A stretch of 64,000 nucleotides of DNA from Akkermansiaceae bacterium (GCA_028822935.1 JAPKCM010000022.1:1-64000); one strand, 5' to 3'; numbered from the stretch's first letter, positions 27,482 to 37,216 are shown. Numbers and translations: made by a program. The notes: generated from the letters alone by a model not told the origin.

Positions 27482-29158
27482 CTATTGATCTCCCTTTTTT
27501 TGCGGGACAACATGATAGAGGTCTTCGCCATAGTGTGGTTTGAGAGGCCAAGTGTCGGTGCGGAAAGGAAAGGCGGGGAGTTCTTTGCCATTCATCAAGG
27601 TGCCAAGTGGGAGATTTGACCAAGCGTAGCGTACGGCGACCGGGTCAGCGACCGCATCGCTCCAGACCTCTACCTGGGGAGTTTTTCCCCGTCCGCCTGC
27701 CACGCGGGCCAAGGCGTGATGGAAGACTTGATTTGGGCCTGCGAGGTAGAATCCCCGAGCATCCGTCTGGTCGAATCGAAGGCCCTCGGATCCAGTTTTT
27801 TCAAACTGGATGACGATCTTATTCTCTTTCTTCTCCATCGATTTGTAGATGGGGCCATGCCATTGCAAAGGCTGCCGGGGGCGGGTGGCATCGGTAATGC
27901 CATGAACGGTTGAGAGTGCCCAGCGGGCCGAGCGATCCCCGATGGGATACTTGCGGCCGGGATGAATGCTGGAGTCGCTGTTGGCATCAAAGCTGACGAT
28001 GAGCCCGGTGTTGGGGGTGTCGTGCCAGGTGAGGTGTTGCTGTTCCCTAATCACGTTGGTGTGATGATTCATGTCGTAGGTCATGGACCGGCGGGTACTC
28101 CATCCGGCAATCTGGATGATACCGAATGGAAGGTCCTTGTCCTGGAAAATTTTTCGCCAGTCGGAAATGACAGCTGGGAAGGTTTCTCGGAAGGGGATCC
28201 AGGTGTTTCCAAAGGCGTTGTTTTCGCCTTGGTAGAAGAGGACGCCGCGAACCGAGAGGCCGGAGAGAGGCATGATCATGGCATTGAGAGCTCCTGAAGG
28301 AATGCGTCCTTGGTCAGGGTTTTCATAGCTCTTGGGGTTTGGTTTTCCACCGGGAGATTTTTCTCCCTTTGCTTTGGCTACTTTTGCAAGAGCTTCCCAT
28401 TTCTCGAGATCGGAGGTGAGACGTTTGGCCGCTCCTTCTTCGCGTCCCGCATCGATCCAAGTGTGGCACTTTGCTTCGTAGTCTTCGAGGTAAGGTTTGA
28501 CCGTTGGGAGAGTCTCGAGCGTTTCGCGGGTGACCCAATGTTGGGCCATGGTGCCTCCCCAGGCTGCGTTGACCAATCCGATGGGGACATCAAGTCGACG
28601 ATGGAGTCTTTGTCCAAAGAAGTAGGCGACACCGGAACAATCACCAATCGTTTCAGGAGAACAGGTTTGCCAGGTGCCCGCTCCGTTTTCGGCGGGAAAG
28701 TCTTCCCGGGGCTCAGGGAGACCTTCGGGTTCGATCCGGATGAAACGAATGGCAGGATAGCGGGCGCTGGGAATTTCGAGATCGGCATCCCTTGAACTCC
28801 GCAGGCGCCATTCCATATTGCTTTGTCCTCCGCAGACCCAGATGTCACCCACGAGGATATCTTCGTAAGTGATGGAAAGGTTGCCGGATTTCACTTTGAG
28901 AAACTGTCCGGTGGAATTGGCTTCCATCGCTTCAAGAGTGATGAGCCACTTGCCGTCTTTTCCGGAGGTGATGGTCTTTTCCTGCCCCGAAAAAGAAACG
29001 GTGACGTCTTTTTCATTCTCCGCCCATCCCCAGATGCGGACTGGTTTGTCGCGTTGGAGGACCATTTGACTTCCGAAAATATTGGGGAGTCGCAGTTGAG
29101 CTTGAGCGCACAGGCAAAGGTGGCAGATGAGGAGTAGGATGATTGGGGAAGTCTTCAT
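27482..29158 (-). CDS. Sialate O-acetylesterase
   Basis: The 558-residue product has the usual family length and a signal peptide (MKTSPIILLLICHLCLCAQA). The N-terminal beta domain carries the LPNIFGSQMVLQRDKPVRIWG signature of the family (20-residue core shown in part by IFGSQMVLQRDKPV). The SGNH core has the nucleophile Ser in VCGGQSNMEW, GVLFYQGENNA, and the catalytic Asp/His block DSSIHPGRKYPIGDR. A C-terminal beta domain (RGFYLAG, AVRYAWSNLP) completes the fold. It removes O-acetyl groups from sugars, probably in the periplasm or outside. This is the only complete three-part member in the window; broken relatives lie at 38621-41609. Confidence 0.92.
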   Translation of the reverse strand: MKTSPIILLLICHLCLCAQAQLRLPNIFGSQMVLQRDKPVRIWGWAENEKDVTVSFSGQEKTITSGKDGKWLITLEAMEANSTGQFLKVKSGNLSITYEDILVGDIWVCGGQSNMEWRLRSSRDADLEIPSARYPAIRFIRIEPEGLPEPREDFPAENGAGTWQTCSPETIGDCSGVAYFFGQRLHRRLDVPIGLVNAAWGGTMAQHWVTRETLETLPTVKPYLEDYEAKCHTWIDAGREEGAAKRLTSDLEKWEALAKVAKAKGEKSPGGKPNPKSYENPDQGRIPSGALNAMIMPLSGLSVRGVLFYQGENNAFGNTWIPFRETFPAVISDWRKIFQDKDLPFGIIQIAGWSTRRSMTYDMNHHTNVIREQQHLTWHDTPNTGLIVSFDANSDSSIHPGRKYPIGDRSARWALSTVHGITDATRPRQPLQWHGPIYKSMEKKENKIVIQFEKTGSEGLRFDQTDARGFYLAGPNQVFHHALARVAGGRGKTPQVEVWSDAVADPVAVRYAWSNLPLGTLMNGKELPAFPFRTDTWPLKPHYGEDLYHVVPQKKGDQ

Positions 29159-29189
29159 GATGGAAGAAGTTGATTGGATGATGAATTGC

Positions 29190-29413
29190 TCACGCCATCA
29201 ACTCAGCCAGAGGGCCGGTGAGGTCGTGGTTTTGAGATTGGCATCTTTCTGACCGAGGGTCTCGGGCGAGGGGATGCCGGTAGCTTGCATGAGTGTGAGG
29301 TGGAGATTCCCGATCGTCCGGTGGCCCGTTTCGCAGTATGCGAAGTATTGAAGGTAGCGTCCCAGCCTCATCACTGTCCATGGGTAGACACGCAGGTCAG
29401 AACAGTCGAGGCA
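29190..29413 (-). pseudogene. Frameshifted C-terminal remnant, DUF1552-like
   Basis: The minus strand encodes YCETGHRTIGNLHLTLMQA followed by the family-like ending TGPLAELMA, but the two lie in different frames. Adding one base in the AAAA run near 29231 joins them. The GHRTxGNLxxTLLxA...DLxGPLxELLA ending is what I recall from secreted DUF1552 proteins of Planctomycetota and Verrucomicrobiota. Only about 65 C-terminal codons remain. A sequencing error could explain the frameshift but not the missing 5' part. Confidence 0.5.
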
Positions 29414-29627
29414 CAATTATTGAATGAAGAGGTCATTCCCGGACAGGTGGTCACCGCCGTTGTGCAGTTTTATATCTCTGCCAGCGACACTCTCGGAGGC
29501 ACCTCAACATTTCCTGCCGGTGGGCCCGACTCGCGGGCTTTGATGAAAATCGAGGACAGCCTCACCGCGACCAACGGTTGGCACAATTTCCGGGTGATTC
29601 TGACCAATGCAGATTGCGACCTCATAC
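29405..29627 (+). pseudogene. Probable internal fragment of an LTD/CotH-kinase protein
   Basis: The plus strand encodes about 70 residues in the style of the linker before CotH domains in large verrucomicrobial proteins: VVTAVVQFYISASDTLGG, STFPAGGPDSRALMKIED, and HNFRVILTNADCDLI. There is no start, signal peptide or downstream kinase domain. The family call rests on remembered pattern similarity only. It abuts the DUF1552-like remnant. Confidence 0.35.
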
Positions 29628-30200
29628 TGCAAGGTCGGATCGTCTTCTTCTGCTCATCGCTACCCCAATTCTTCTGGGTATTTCGATTGCGGTCGTTGAA
29701 ATGAAGGAGCCAGAAACCAAGCCGGGAAAATTGACGCGCTAGGAGTTGCTCGTGAAGGCAATCCAATTCGCGAATCAGTTCGAGCTTCGGATGCCAGAGG
29801 GTCAGGAGGTCCTGCGTGAAATCTCGGGCAAGGATTGTAAAAATTGCGGCAGCGATCGGTTGAGAGGAGTATCCTTTTACTAGCATTGGCCCACGAAAAA
29901 ACCCAGCCGGAGTTGTTTGCGATGCGGGATTACGATTGGGGTTCGTGGTTCCAATAACGGGCAGTTAATATCCTCGCTCATAAGTTTCCTTCCAGACATA
30001 CCTACGATCTGGTGATTCTTCTTCAAAGCAGAATCGGTTACAGACCGGAACCCCGATCATCACGCATCAGCGTCTCACCAGCTACCTTTCCAAAAACAAG
30101 ATCAAGCTGATCAAAATTAGTTGGAGCGGTAGATTCCATTGTGCTCCTCCCTTCGGAGCCCGGCTGGTCACTGTCTCGACAGCAAGGAAGTAGCTGTTCC
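29628..30200. other. Gap without a recognised gene
   Basis: Nothing here is convincing. A short plus-strand segment ending near 29958 (ALAHEKTQPELFAMRDYDWG) has protein-like composition and may be another remnant. A minus-strand frame at 30038-30307 overlaps the next gene and shows no motif. Confidence 0.3.
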
Positions 30201-33200
30201 TTATCTTTGTTCGACGAGGATGCGGATGAAGAGTTGGCTGCCAGGATCGACAGATGCTTGGAGTGTCCAAGTGTAGCGGGCGATGCCGTTCCCAAGGTGT
30301 TCCTCATTGCTGAGTTCCAGCAGGGCGTCTGCGCTGACCCAGGTGTTTAGATCACTAGAAGTCTGAATGGTGATGATGGCGTCGTCGGCGCTCAGGTTCT
30401 TCTGGGTTACGAAGCTGAGATTGTTTGGTGGTCCGGTTAATTCGTAAACTTCGTTGGGAAAGTTGGTGGCGGTGTCGTCGGTGCCCAAGGCGTATTCCAG
30501 AAGGGCGGTCATGCCATCGGAATCCAGGTCGGCGTTGGGGTCCCCTGAGAAGAGAATGGCGTCGCTGGTGGTGGGGTTGCCTCCGCTTGTCGTGCTGGGG
30601 CGCCAGGATGTAGCGAGTTGGTGATCGGGGTTATCATCAGGAGCGACCAGGACCAAGGTGAAGCCTTCTCCGTCGGGGTTCGTCGGCCAGGGAAGTTTGT
30701 CGTTGTAGCGGAAGTCTCGGATGGTGCTGCCATCGGCGGCCAGAAGGGTGATGTTTTCGCCGGTGTTGGAGAGGTCGCCGATGAACTCTCCGGCAATCAG
30801 AATCCCGGGGTAGTCGGTGGAGAAGTCGGCGGATTTTCCGACGAGCACGATGCGTTCTCCCGGAGCGAGCACCGGAATGGGGCGGGTGTCGTTTTGATCG
30901 AAGTCAAAGGTGACACCGCGGATGAATTTCACCCCGCGGAGATCGATCTCATCATCGCCGATGTTCATGAGCTCGATAAACTCGACGGCATCATCGTCGC
31001 TGAGGGGGTGGTAGTTGAGTTCGGAAACGACGAGGTTGGTGTTGTCGGCGGGAACGGTGTCGACGAAGAAGGAGGCTTCATTGAGCGCGCTCCATGTTGC
31101 TCCGGATAAGACGCGTGCTTTGGCGAGAGTTGCTGTTGTGAGCGAAACGGGGTTACCCGGGAGGTAAACAAGCGCGCTGGCTGAGATGTTCGGGCTGGCG
31201 ATAGAGGCATCACGTGGATTGGTGCCGTCGAGGGTGTAGTAGATCGTGCCTGCAGGTGCCGTCATCGTGAGCTGAAAACCTGAGCTCACCTTGCCACCGT
31301 GTTGGTTAAAGCTGGGTGCGGTGACGGATTGGTAAAGGTTCTGCGACTGGAGTTGGCTTAGGACGGTGGCAGTGCGTCCCGGGATGTAGGTGTTCTTTTT
31401 GAAATTGACCTCGGTCTGCCATTGCGTGAGTCCAATCGGGCTGGCTTGTTGCGCGTCTCCCCAGCGGGCGGATTCGGCGATGAGCGGGGTCTCGAGGGTC
31501 GCGATCCATTTGTCGAGTTCGCTGGCGACGCCGGTTGGTGTGAGCACGCCACTGTTGAAGAGATGCTTGTGAATGCGGTCGGCGAAGCGGAGGCGGTATT
31601 CGGCATTGTCGCGGAGTTTGGTGTGCAGGCGGGTGGTTCGGTTGGCGAAGTTTTTGGTCGTACTGTTGGCGGTGGTTCCGAGGAAAGATCGTTCGGAGTC
31701 CCAGACGAAAATGCGCCAGCGGTCGTCGCCGGTACGACGTCTGGCGGCCTGGAAGTTGTTGTCATCCCAATCCGAATTACCGTTGTAAAAATTCACGAGG
31801 AGATAGTCGATGAGGTTGTCGAGATCGATGTGTTCCTGGATGGCGGCATACTCTGCGTCTCCGGAGAGTCCGGCCTCCGCCTGGTTGAGCATGGCATTCC
31901 AGGCGGTGAGGTCGCCGTCGATGGCCTCCATCCCGTTGCTACGTGAAGATTTGATGACGTCCCATTCCTCTTCCGCACCGCCGAATCGTTGCGCCATCGA
32001 GTTATCCTCATTGCGGTCGAGAGTGTGGTAGAGGCCCCAATAAAGTCCATTGAGGTAAAGGTGAACGTGCTCCTGTAAATTGGCCGGGCGGTGCATCGCG
32101 AGTTGCAGACTGCGGGCAAGTTGGTCGCGCATGTAGAGCGCGTCGTTGCGCTGGTTTTGGGTTGGGTGAAACCACGAGTCACCGTTCTGTCCGCGCAGGA
32201 GGTAACTATTGACCTTATCGGGCCAGGCGTCGTTGCCGAAGACCGGGAACTCGAGTTCTGATGGGCCATAGGCGGAACGGAAAACGAGGCGCAAGTTGTG
32301 TTTTGGGCGCGAGGTCCAGCGGCTGGCATTGCCGAAGACTCGCATTCCACAGTCGACCTGTAATTCCTGACCGTGAGGGAATCCGAAGAATTCAGCAGAG
32401 CAGGCGCGCTCCCAGGCAAAGCCGCGAGCGATGGTCGAGTTCGCGTAGATACCACCAATGGCGGGGTCGGTGTTGTTGTTGAAAAGATCGTCAATTGGCA
32501 TGGCAACGGAAACCGTAGGCAGCGCCATGAGGGCATCGATGATGTCCTGGTCCGCGGCAACGCTTGAGGTCATGGCGTAGTCTGCGCCGGTGCCGGGTTG
32601 CCAGATGTTCGGGTAGCCGCTGGGGGAGGTCGGTTGATTGAGCACGTCGGCAAGGAAGAGGTAGGTGACGGTGGTGATCTTTCGCGGGGCTTCGCCGGGG
32701 CGGAAAGATGCGGCCCGCAAGATGGTCGTGGTGGTGATGGAGATCGGCGTGCTGTAGAGCGTTCCCGTGGTGTCGGTGGGCGGTGAGCCATCGAGGGTGT
32801 AGCGAATGGACAGGGTGGGATCGGAGGTGCTGAGCCCGACGGAGAACGGGGTATCGTAGAATCCGCGTGGCATGTCAGCGATGACTTCTTCCTCGATGAA
32901 TCCGCTGAAGGTAGTGCTGCCGTTTTCCGCGAAGGGAGTGGGTTCGGCAAAGTAACCCGGGCTGCCGTCGGCGAGGCGTCCATACGAAGTGCCGACGAAT
33001 TGGCTTGGGTAGGAGGGTGCAAATTCATCGTGGATGGTCAGGCCATCAGGTTCGACGATGGCGAGATATTCTCCCCCGGAAGAGAGTTTGAAATTGGTGT
33101 GCAATTCGGCTCCTGATGCCGCGCGATTTTTGTCGGAGGCGAAGACCAATAACAACTCGTCGTTGTTGACTGCGGTGGATGGAAACTGCCACTTGGTGAG

Positions 33201-34343
33201 GTTGGTGGGATCGTCGGTGAGGTAGAATCCAGCGAGGTCGTTCGGGGTGTTTCCGGTGTTCTTGATTTCAATCCAATCAGGTTCTTCGCCGTCCTCGTCG
33301 GCGACCGGTCCGGCATTCTGGGCGACGAATTCATTGAGGCGGAAGCTTGCCGGTTCGTCGACGAAGATGGTGACGGTTTCGGTGGCGCTGCCGCTGGCAG
33401 CGGAGGCGGTAATGGTGTAGGTCGTGGTGGTAGCCGGGGAGATACTGACGCTGCCAATTCCATTTGTGGTGAGTGGCAGGACATCGCCAAAGCCTTGGTT
33501 GATGTCGAGTGCGGTGACCTCGGGAGCGACTTCCCATGAGAGCGTAGCGCTGCCGCCATTTGGGATGCTTATTGGGGCACCGGTGAAGGAGTTTAAGATG
33601 GGCGGTGTTGCCATGGAGTCGACGTGTTCGGAGATCCGTGCGGCTGAAAGGGCGTGGGCGTAAAAGGCCACTTCGTCGATCGTGCCGTCGAAGTAGTTGC
33701 TCGTGAGATTTTTGTGAATGCCGATGAAGAATCCTCCGTTGGAAGACTCAGGACTGACGGTGCCCGAGCTGGTGGCGACACCGTCGATGTACCAAGTCCA
33801 AGAGTTACTGGTGCTGTCGAAGACGAGGGCACCGTGGTGAACTTGTCCCACGACGGCACCCGTGCCACTGCTACGTGTGGCGCCGCCAAGGAAGCTGCGA
33901 ATGTCACCGCCGGTGGATGAGAGGAAAAAGAGGGTTCGTCCGCTGCCGCCATCCTGTTGGATGACGGCTTGTTGGGAAGTGGCGTCTGTTTTGAAAAGGG
34001 CTTCGATGGTGAAGCTCGTCAATGCGGGGTTAAAAAGCGGAGGGGTGAGGACGCGTGCCCTGTCGGATGCGATGCCGCTGAATTCCGCAGCGGTATCAGC
34101 TTCCTCGGTCAATCCGGCGGCCCCGAGGGTCGGCGGTTTAGTTCCCGCGAAGGTGGCATGGTTTCCATTGGGGGAGGCGTCAAATACCATCGTTGCTCCA
34201 GGACTTTCGTTGAGGCGGTAGAAAGCCACGGGATTGTCCGCAAGGACTTCGACGGAGTAGGGCGCAGCGCAAGCGAGGGGAAGAATGGTGAGGTTTATCA
34301 AGAGCGCGACTACGCAATTACTGGGTGAAAAGGGTATGCGCAT
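30201..34343 (-). CDS. Giant secreted LamG / lamin-tail / CotH-kinase protein (1380 aa)
   Basis: A signal peptide (MRIPFSPSNCVVALLINL...ACA) is followed by a concanavalin/LamG-like domain (AFYRLNESPGA... NYFDGTIDEVAFYAHAL). Next come an Ig/PKD-like segment, a lamin-tail domain (FRLNEFVAQNAGP, DGEEPDWIEIKNTG) and a chitobiase C-terminal-like segment (IRYTLDGSPPTD). The CotH kinase-like region (LQVDCGMRVFGNASRW, later VWDSERSFLG) follows, with a second YYTLDGTNPRD segment and a second lamin-tail domain (VVSELNYHPLSDDDAVEF). It ends with the LDSDGMTALLEYALG segment plus the shared C-terminal module. The CotH part is more divergent than in the other two giants. It is transcribed divergently from the SHD1 hydrolase gene. 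Confidence 0.85.
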   Translation of the reverse strand: MRIPFSPSNCVVALLINLTILPLACAAPYSVEVLADNPVAFYRLNESPGATMVFDASPNGNHATFAGTKPPTLGAAGLTEEADTAAEFSGIASDRARVLTPPLFNPALTSFTIEALFKTDATSQQAVIQQDGGSGRTLFFLSSTGGDIRSFLGGATRSSGTGAVVGQVHHGALVFDSTSNSWTWYIDGVATSSGTVSPESSNGGFFIGIHKNLTSNYFDGTIDEVAFYAHALSAARISEHVDSMATPPILNSFTGAPISIPNGGSATLSWEVAPEVTALDINQGFGDVLPLTTNGIGSVSISPATTTTYTITASAASGSATETVTIFVDEPASFRLNEFVAQNAGPVADEDGEEPDWIEIKNTGNTPNDLAGFYLTDDPTNLTKWQFPSTAVNNDELLLVFASDKNRAASGAELHTNFKLSSGGEYLAIVEPDGLTIHDEFAPSYPSQFVGTSYGRLADGSPGYFAEPTPFAENGSTTFSGFIEEEVIADMPRGFYDTPFSVGLSTSDPTLSIRYTLDGSPPTDTTGTLYSTPISITTTTILRAASFRPGEAPRKITTVTYLFLADVLNQPTSPSGYPNIWQPGTGADYAMTSSVAADQDIIDALMALPTVSVAMPIDDLFNNNTDPAIGGIYANSTIARGFAWERACSAEFFGFPHGQELQVDCGMRVFGNASRWTSRPKHNLRLVFRSAYGPSELEFPVFGNDAWPDKVNSYLLRGQNGDSWFHPTQNQRNDALYMRDQLARSLQLAMHRPANLQEHVHLYLNGLYWGLYHTLDRNEDNSMAQRFGGAEEEWDVIKSSRSNGMEAIDGDLTAWNAMLNQAEAGLSGDAEYAAIQEHIDLDNLIDYLLVNFYNGNSDWDDNNFQAARRRTGDDRWRIFVWDSERSFLGTTANSTTKNFANRTTRLHTKLRDNAEYRLRFADRIHKHLFNSGVLTPTGVASELDKWIATLETPLIAESARWGDAQQASPIGLTQWQTEVNFKKNTYIPGRTATVLSQLQSQNLYQSVTAPSFNQHGGKVSSGFQLTMTAPAGTIYYTLDGTNPRDASIASPNISASALVYLPGNPVSLTTATLAKARVLSGATWSALNEASFFVDTVPADNTNLVVSELNYHPLSDDDAVEFIELMNIGDDEIDLRGVKFIRGVTFDFDQNDTRPIPVLAPGERIVLVGKSADFSTDYPGILIAGEFIGDLSNTGENITLLAADGSTIRDFRYNDKLPWPTNPDGEGFTLVLVAPDDNPDHQLATSWRPSTTSGGNPTTSDAILFSGDPNADLDSDGMTALLEYALGTDDTATNFPNEVYELTGPPNNLSFVTQKNLSADDAIITIQTSSDLNTWVSADALLELSNEEHLGNGIARYTWTLQASVDPGSQLFIRILVEQR

Positions 34344-34548
34344 TTACACTTAGATGGGACGATACCTAATCGCATGGAAAGAAAAATGATGAAAAACGCG
34401 ATTGGGTCGTTTATTTGATTTTGTTGTAACCTTCGCTTTGTTCCCTTCGAATACACTGTTAGCAACCCACGAAATTAAACCTTACAAGATGAATCTTATT
34501 TACCTTCTTCCGTCATCAGCCCTTTTCCAATCGGAGACAAGTTTTCTG

Positions 34549-34553
34549 AAGGG
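34549..34553 (+). promoter_or_regulatory. Ribosome binding site deciding a GTG start
   Basis: AAGGG sits 7 bases before GTG 34561. ATG 34567 would be 13 bases away and would leave the signal peptide without a positive N-region. ATG 34489 has no purine-rich site. Confidence 0.5.
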
Positions 34554-34560
34554 CAAGCTT

Positions 34561-35514
34561 GTGCGAATGGCGCTCGCTCTTCTGTTCTTCGCGCTCGCGA
34601 TACAGCCGAATGCGGAGGCGGGAGAGGTCCGGACCTGGACTGCTGCTGACGGACGGACTCTGGAGGCCGAGTTTGTCTCGGCCAACGAGAGAAGTGTAAC
34701 CTTGCGTCGCAAAACGGATCGGAAACGTTTCACTTTACCGCTCGATAAGATTTCGGAGGCGGATCGCAATTGGATCGAGGAGGCTCTCGAGGATCAGACC
34801 GGCCCTGGGGAGAAAAAACCGAGTGGGATTTTTGAAGATCGCCTGACGAAAGATTGGGAGAAGATGGAGTATGAGAGTCTGAAATTCCGCTTTTACGGCG
34901 ACAAGAAAATGAGCTCGAAGAAGCGCTACCCGATCTTGATTTTCCTACACGGAAGAGGATCCGGAGGAACCGACAACGAGAAGCAACTCAATGGCATCGT
35001 CCGTAACTTTGCCAGCGGAGGATTTCATCGTGAAAATCCTTCATTTATTTTGGCCCCGCAATGCCCGGATGACACCAAGGGCTGGAATGGCGAGTATCTT
35101 GAAGATGTAATTGGGCTCGTGAAATCTGCCATTAAGAACCTCCCTGTCGATGAAGAGCGTGTCTACATCACGGGCGTTTCGATGGGCGGGTTCGGAACCT
35201 GGTCAGCTATTGCGAAGGCTCCCGAGCTTTTCGCGGCGGCGGTTCCGGTTTGCGGTGGAGGAAATCCTGCGACTGCGAAGTCGATTAAGGGTATCCCGAT
35301 CTGGACTCATCATGGGGTGGCTGATCCCATTGTGAGTGTTGAATTCACCCGACGAATGGTGACAGCGCTGGAGAAAGTGCAAGGGAACATCAAATACACT
35401 GAATATGATGAGGCATCCGGGATTAAACACGATGCCTGGACTCCATGCTACGGAAATCCTAAAGTCTACGAGTGGATATATGAGCAGCGAAAAGGAAAGA
35501 AGGTTGGGAAGTAG
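34561..35514 (+). CDS. Secreted SHD1-domain alpha/beta-hydrolase
   Basis: The product is about 317 residues from GTG 34561; upstream ATGs at 34489 and 34402 are possible. The signal peptide is VRMALALLFFALAIQPNAEA. A short SHD1-like domain follows (RTWTAADGRTLEAEFVSA, TLPLDKISEADRNWI), a module common in verrucomicrobial and planctomycetal secreted proteins. The hydrolase domain has oxyanion strand ILIFLHGRGSGG, nucleophile Ser in GVSMGGFGTW, Asp in HHGVADPIV and His in KHDAW: a complete triad of the phospholipase/carboxylesterase and prolyl-oligopeptidase-like group. It is probably an extracellular esterase or peptidase; the substrate is unknown. Confidence 0.82.
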   Translation: MRMALALLFFALAIQPNAEAGEVRTWTAADGRTLEAEFVSANERSVTLRRKTDRKRFTLPLDKISEADRNWIEEALEDQTGPGEKKPSGIFEDRLTKDWEKMEYESLKFRFYGDKKMSSKKRYPILIFLHGRGSGGTDNEKQLNGIVRNFASGGFHRENPSFILAPQCPDDTKGWNGEYLEDVIGLVKSAIKNLPVDEERVYITGVSMGGFGTWSAIAKAPELFAAAVPVCGGGNPATAKSIKGIPIWTHHGVADPIVSVEFTRRMVTALEKVQGNIKYTEYDEASGIKHDAWTPCYGNPKVYEWIYEQRKGKKVGK

Positions 35515-35695
35515 TCCTTTGGTGGCGAAGTTGCGTTCGTAGTTTTCCCCAAGGTCCGGCATGAAGATGCACTTTTCCTAGGATTCGATAGGTAATCTCC
35601 TCTGGGAATATTCGAGGAGAGAGACAATGTTGACGCTGTCGAAGACAACATCACTGCTATGAGTCATGCGAATCAGGGGGACTCAATAGTGTGTA

Positions 35696-35824
35696 GAAAA
35701 TCTATCGACTAAAGTCATTCCCGGCTTCGAGAAAAATAAGAACGATCCGAATGCGGCCAAAGGTTGGCAGGCAGTATCGGATCGCAAGGTTCGTGTCGGC
35801 ATCGCGGGATATGGACTTTGTAAA
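35696..35824 (+). pseudogene. N-terminal remnant of a Gfo/Idh/MocA oxidoreductase
   Basis: About 43 codons read KVIPGFEKNKNDPNAAKGW followed by SDRKVRVGIAGYGLCK, which is the start of the NAD(P)-binding fold of Gfo/Idh/MocA proteins, including GxGxxx (GIAGYGLC). A stop follows six codons later and the remaining 300 or more residues are absent. There is a stop directly upstream and no clean start. The rest of the 427 bp gap (35515-35941) shows no gene. Confidence 0.65.
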
Positions 35825-35941
35825 CCTGCTCTTTTGTAGACATCTTGAATTTCAAAGAGGTCTTTTTTATGAGCTTCTCTCCGATAGCTTCGTATTCTGC
35901 TCTTAACCAACCATTTTAATCAATTTTTCGAACTTTACCCA

Positions 35942-37168
35942 ATGACCATGAAACTAAATTTCCTCTCACTCATTCTCGGAATGGGAATGCTTCTTCCTGT
36001 TGCTGAAGGACGCACCTGGACCAGTGCCGATGGTGGCAAGACCTTTGAAGGTGAAATGAAATCTTACGATGCCGCTAGTGGAAAGGTGACGGTGATTTTC
36101 CCTAATGGAAGGCGGGCTACTTTCGCGCAGGACAAGCTGTCCACTGAAGATATTGCGTGGCTCAAGAAGAACGGCAATCGGACCTCTGGAGGGAAATCGC
36201 TCAAGATCGGAGAACTGCCTGACGAACTGCCGGATCCCGACGGCGAGGAAGCGGACATGAGCAAGCCGGTCCAAGTTTATATTCTGTTGGGACAGTCGAA
36301 CATGCTTGGATTTGGAAAGCCGAGTGCTTTGCAAGGAATCGCTGCGGAAAAATATCCCTATCTGGTTGATGATGCCGATGCTTGGACAGTGCGAAAGGAC
36401 GTTCGCAATGTCTTTGTGATGTGTTCCGGTAATTCTCCGGCAAAGGATCAGCAAAATGACTGGATGACCATCCAGCGCAACGTCGGCCCGGAGATTGGAA
36501 TTGGTCACTATGTCGGTCATGTCACCGAAGCCCCGGTCATGATCCTTAAGAGCTGCATTGGCAATCGGAGCCTGGGCTGGGACCTTCTCCCTCCCGGAAC
36601 CGAACCTTATGAGCACGGTGGAAAAACACAGCCCGGATATCGCGGGACTCCGGACGATCCCGGAGGCGACACCGGAGGCGACATGTCTAAAGGATGGTAT
36701 GCCGGATGTCAGTATGATGGGGATATTGCCGCCGCTCAAAAGGTGCTTGAGAATCTCGATAAGTATTACCCCGGAGCCAAAGAATACGAAGTCGCGGGAT
36801 TTTTCTGGTGGCAGGGTGACAAGGACATGCGCAATGCGGCACACTATGAGAGGTATGAGAAAAACCTCATCCAATTGATCAAGGCGCTGCGCAAGGAATT
36901 CGAAGCTCCCGAGGCCAAGTTTGTTACGGCATCCCTAGGTCAGACCAAAAAAGGTTCCAAGGGAGGAGATGGTCAAATTCTTGATGCCATGGAAGCTGTT
37001 GCGAAAAACAAGGACCCCGAACTCGATGGTAAGGTGAAATTCGTTTACTCACATCCTCTTTCCAAGGGCGGAAGTTCAAGCGGGCATTACAGCGGGAATC
37101 CGGAAACCTACATGAACATCGGTGAAGCGATGGGCAAAGCGATGGTCGAGCTTCTGCAAGGAAAGTAA
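35942..37168 (+). CDS. Secreted SHD1-domain SGNH esterase (SASA family)
   Basis: The 408-residue product begins at ATG 35942 (or 35948) with a signal peptide ending near PVAEG. An SHD1-like domain (RTWTSADGGKTFEGEMKSY, FAQDKLSTEDIAWLKK) matches that of the preceding hydrolase. The esterase domain opens with QVYILLGQSNMLG (nucleophile Ser), followed by a WWQGDKDM block in place of the usual QGE/QGESD, and a distal histidine in the GHYSGNPETYMNIGEAMG region. It resembles the acetylxylan-esterase/SASA branch. With its neighbour it forms a pair sharing the same N-terminal adaptor, suggesting a common location or partner. Confidence 0.85.
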   Translation: MTMKLNFLSLILGMGMLLPVAEGRTWTSADGGKTFEGEMKSYDAASGKVTVIFPNGRRATFAQDKLSTEDIAWLKKNGNRTSGGKSLKIGELPDELPDPDGEEADMSKPVQVYILLGQSNMLGFGKPSALQGIAAEKYPYLVDDADAWTVRKDVRNVFVMCSGNSPAKDQQNDWMTIQRNVGPEIGIGHYVGHVTEAPVMILKSCIGNRSLGWDLLPPGTEPYEHGGKTQPGYRGTPDDPGGDTGGDMSKGWYAGCQYDGDIAAAQKVLENLDKYYPGAKEYEVAGFFWWQGDKDMRNAAHYERYEKNLIQLIKALRKEFEAPEAKFVTASLGQTKKGSKGGDGQILDAMEAVAKNKDPELDGKVKFVYSHPLSKGGSSSGHYSGNPETYMNIGEAMGKAMVELLQGK

Positions 37169-37176
37169 TCAACTAA

Positions 37177-37216
37177 CCGCGTGCGAGCCGTTCCTCTCTT
37201 GTGAGGCAACACGCGG
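37177..37216 (+). other. Hairpin after the SHD1 esterase gene
   Basis: CCGCGTG (37177-37183) pairs perfectly with CACGCGG (37210-37216), with an inner CCTC/GAGG stem. No T-tract follows, so it may be a weak terminator or an mRNA-stabilising 3' structure. Confidence 0.35.
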
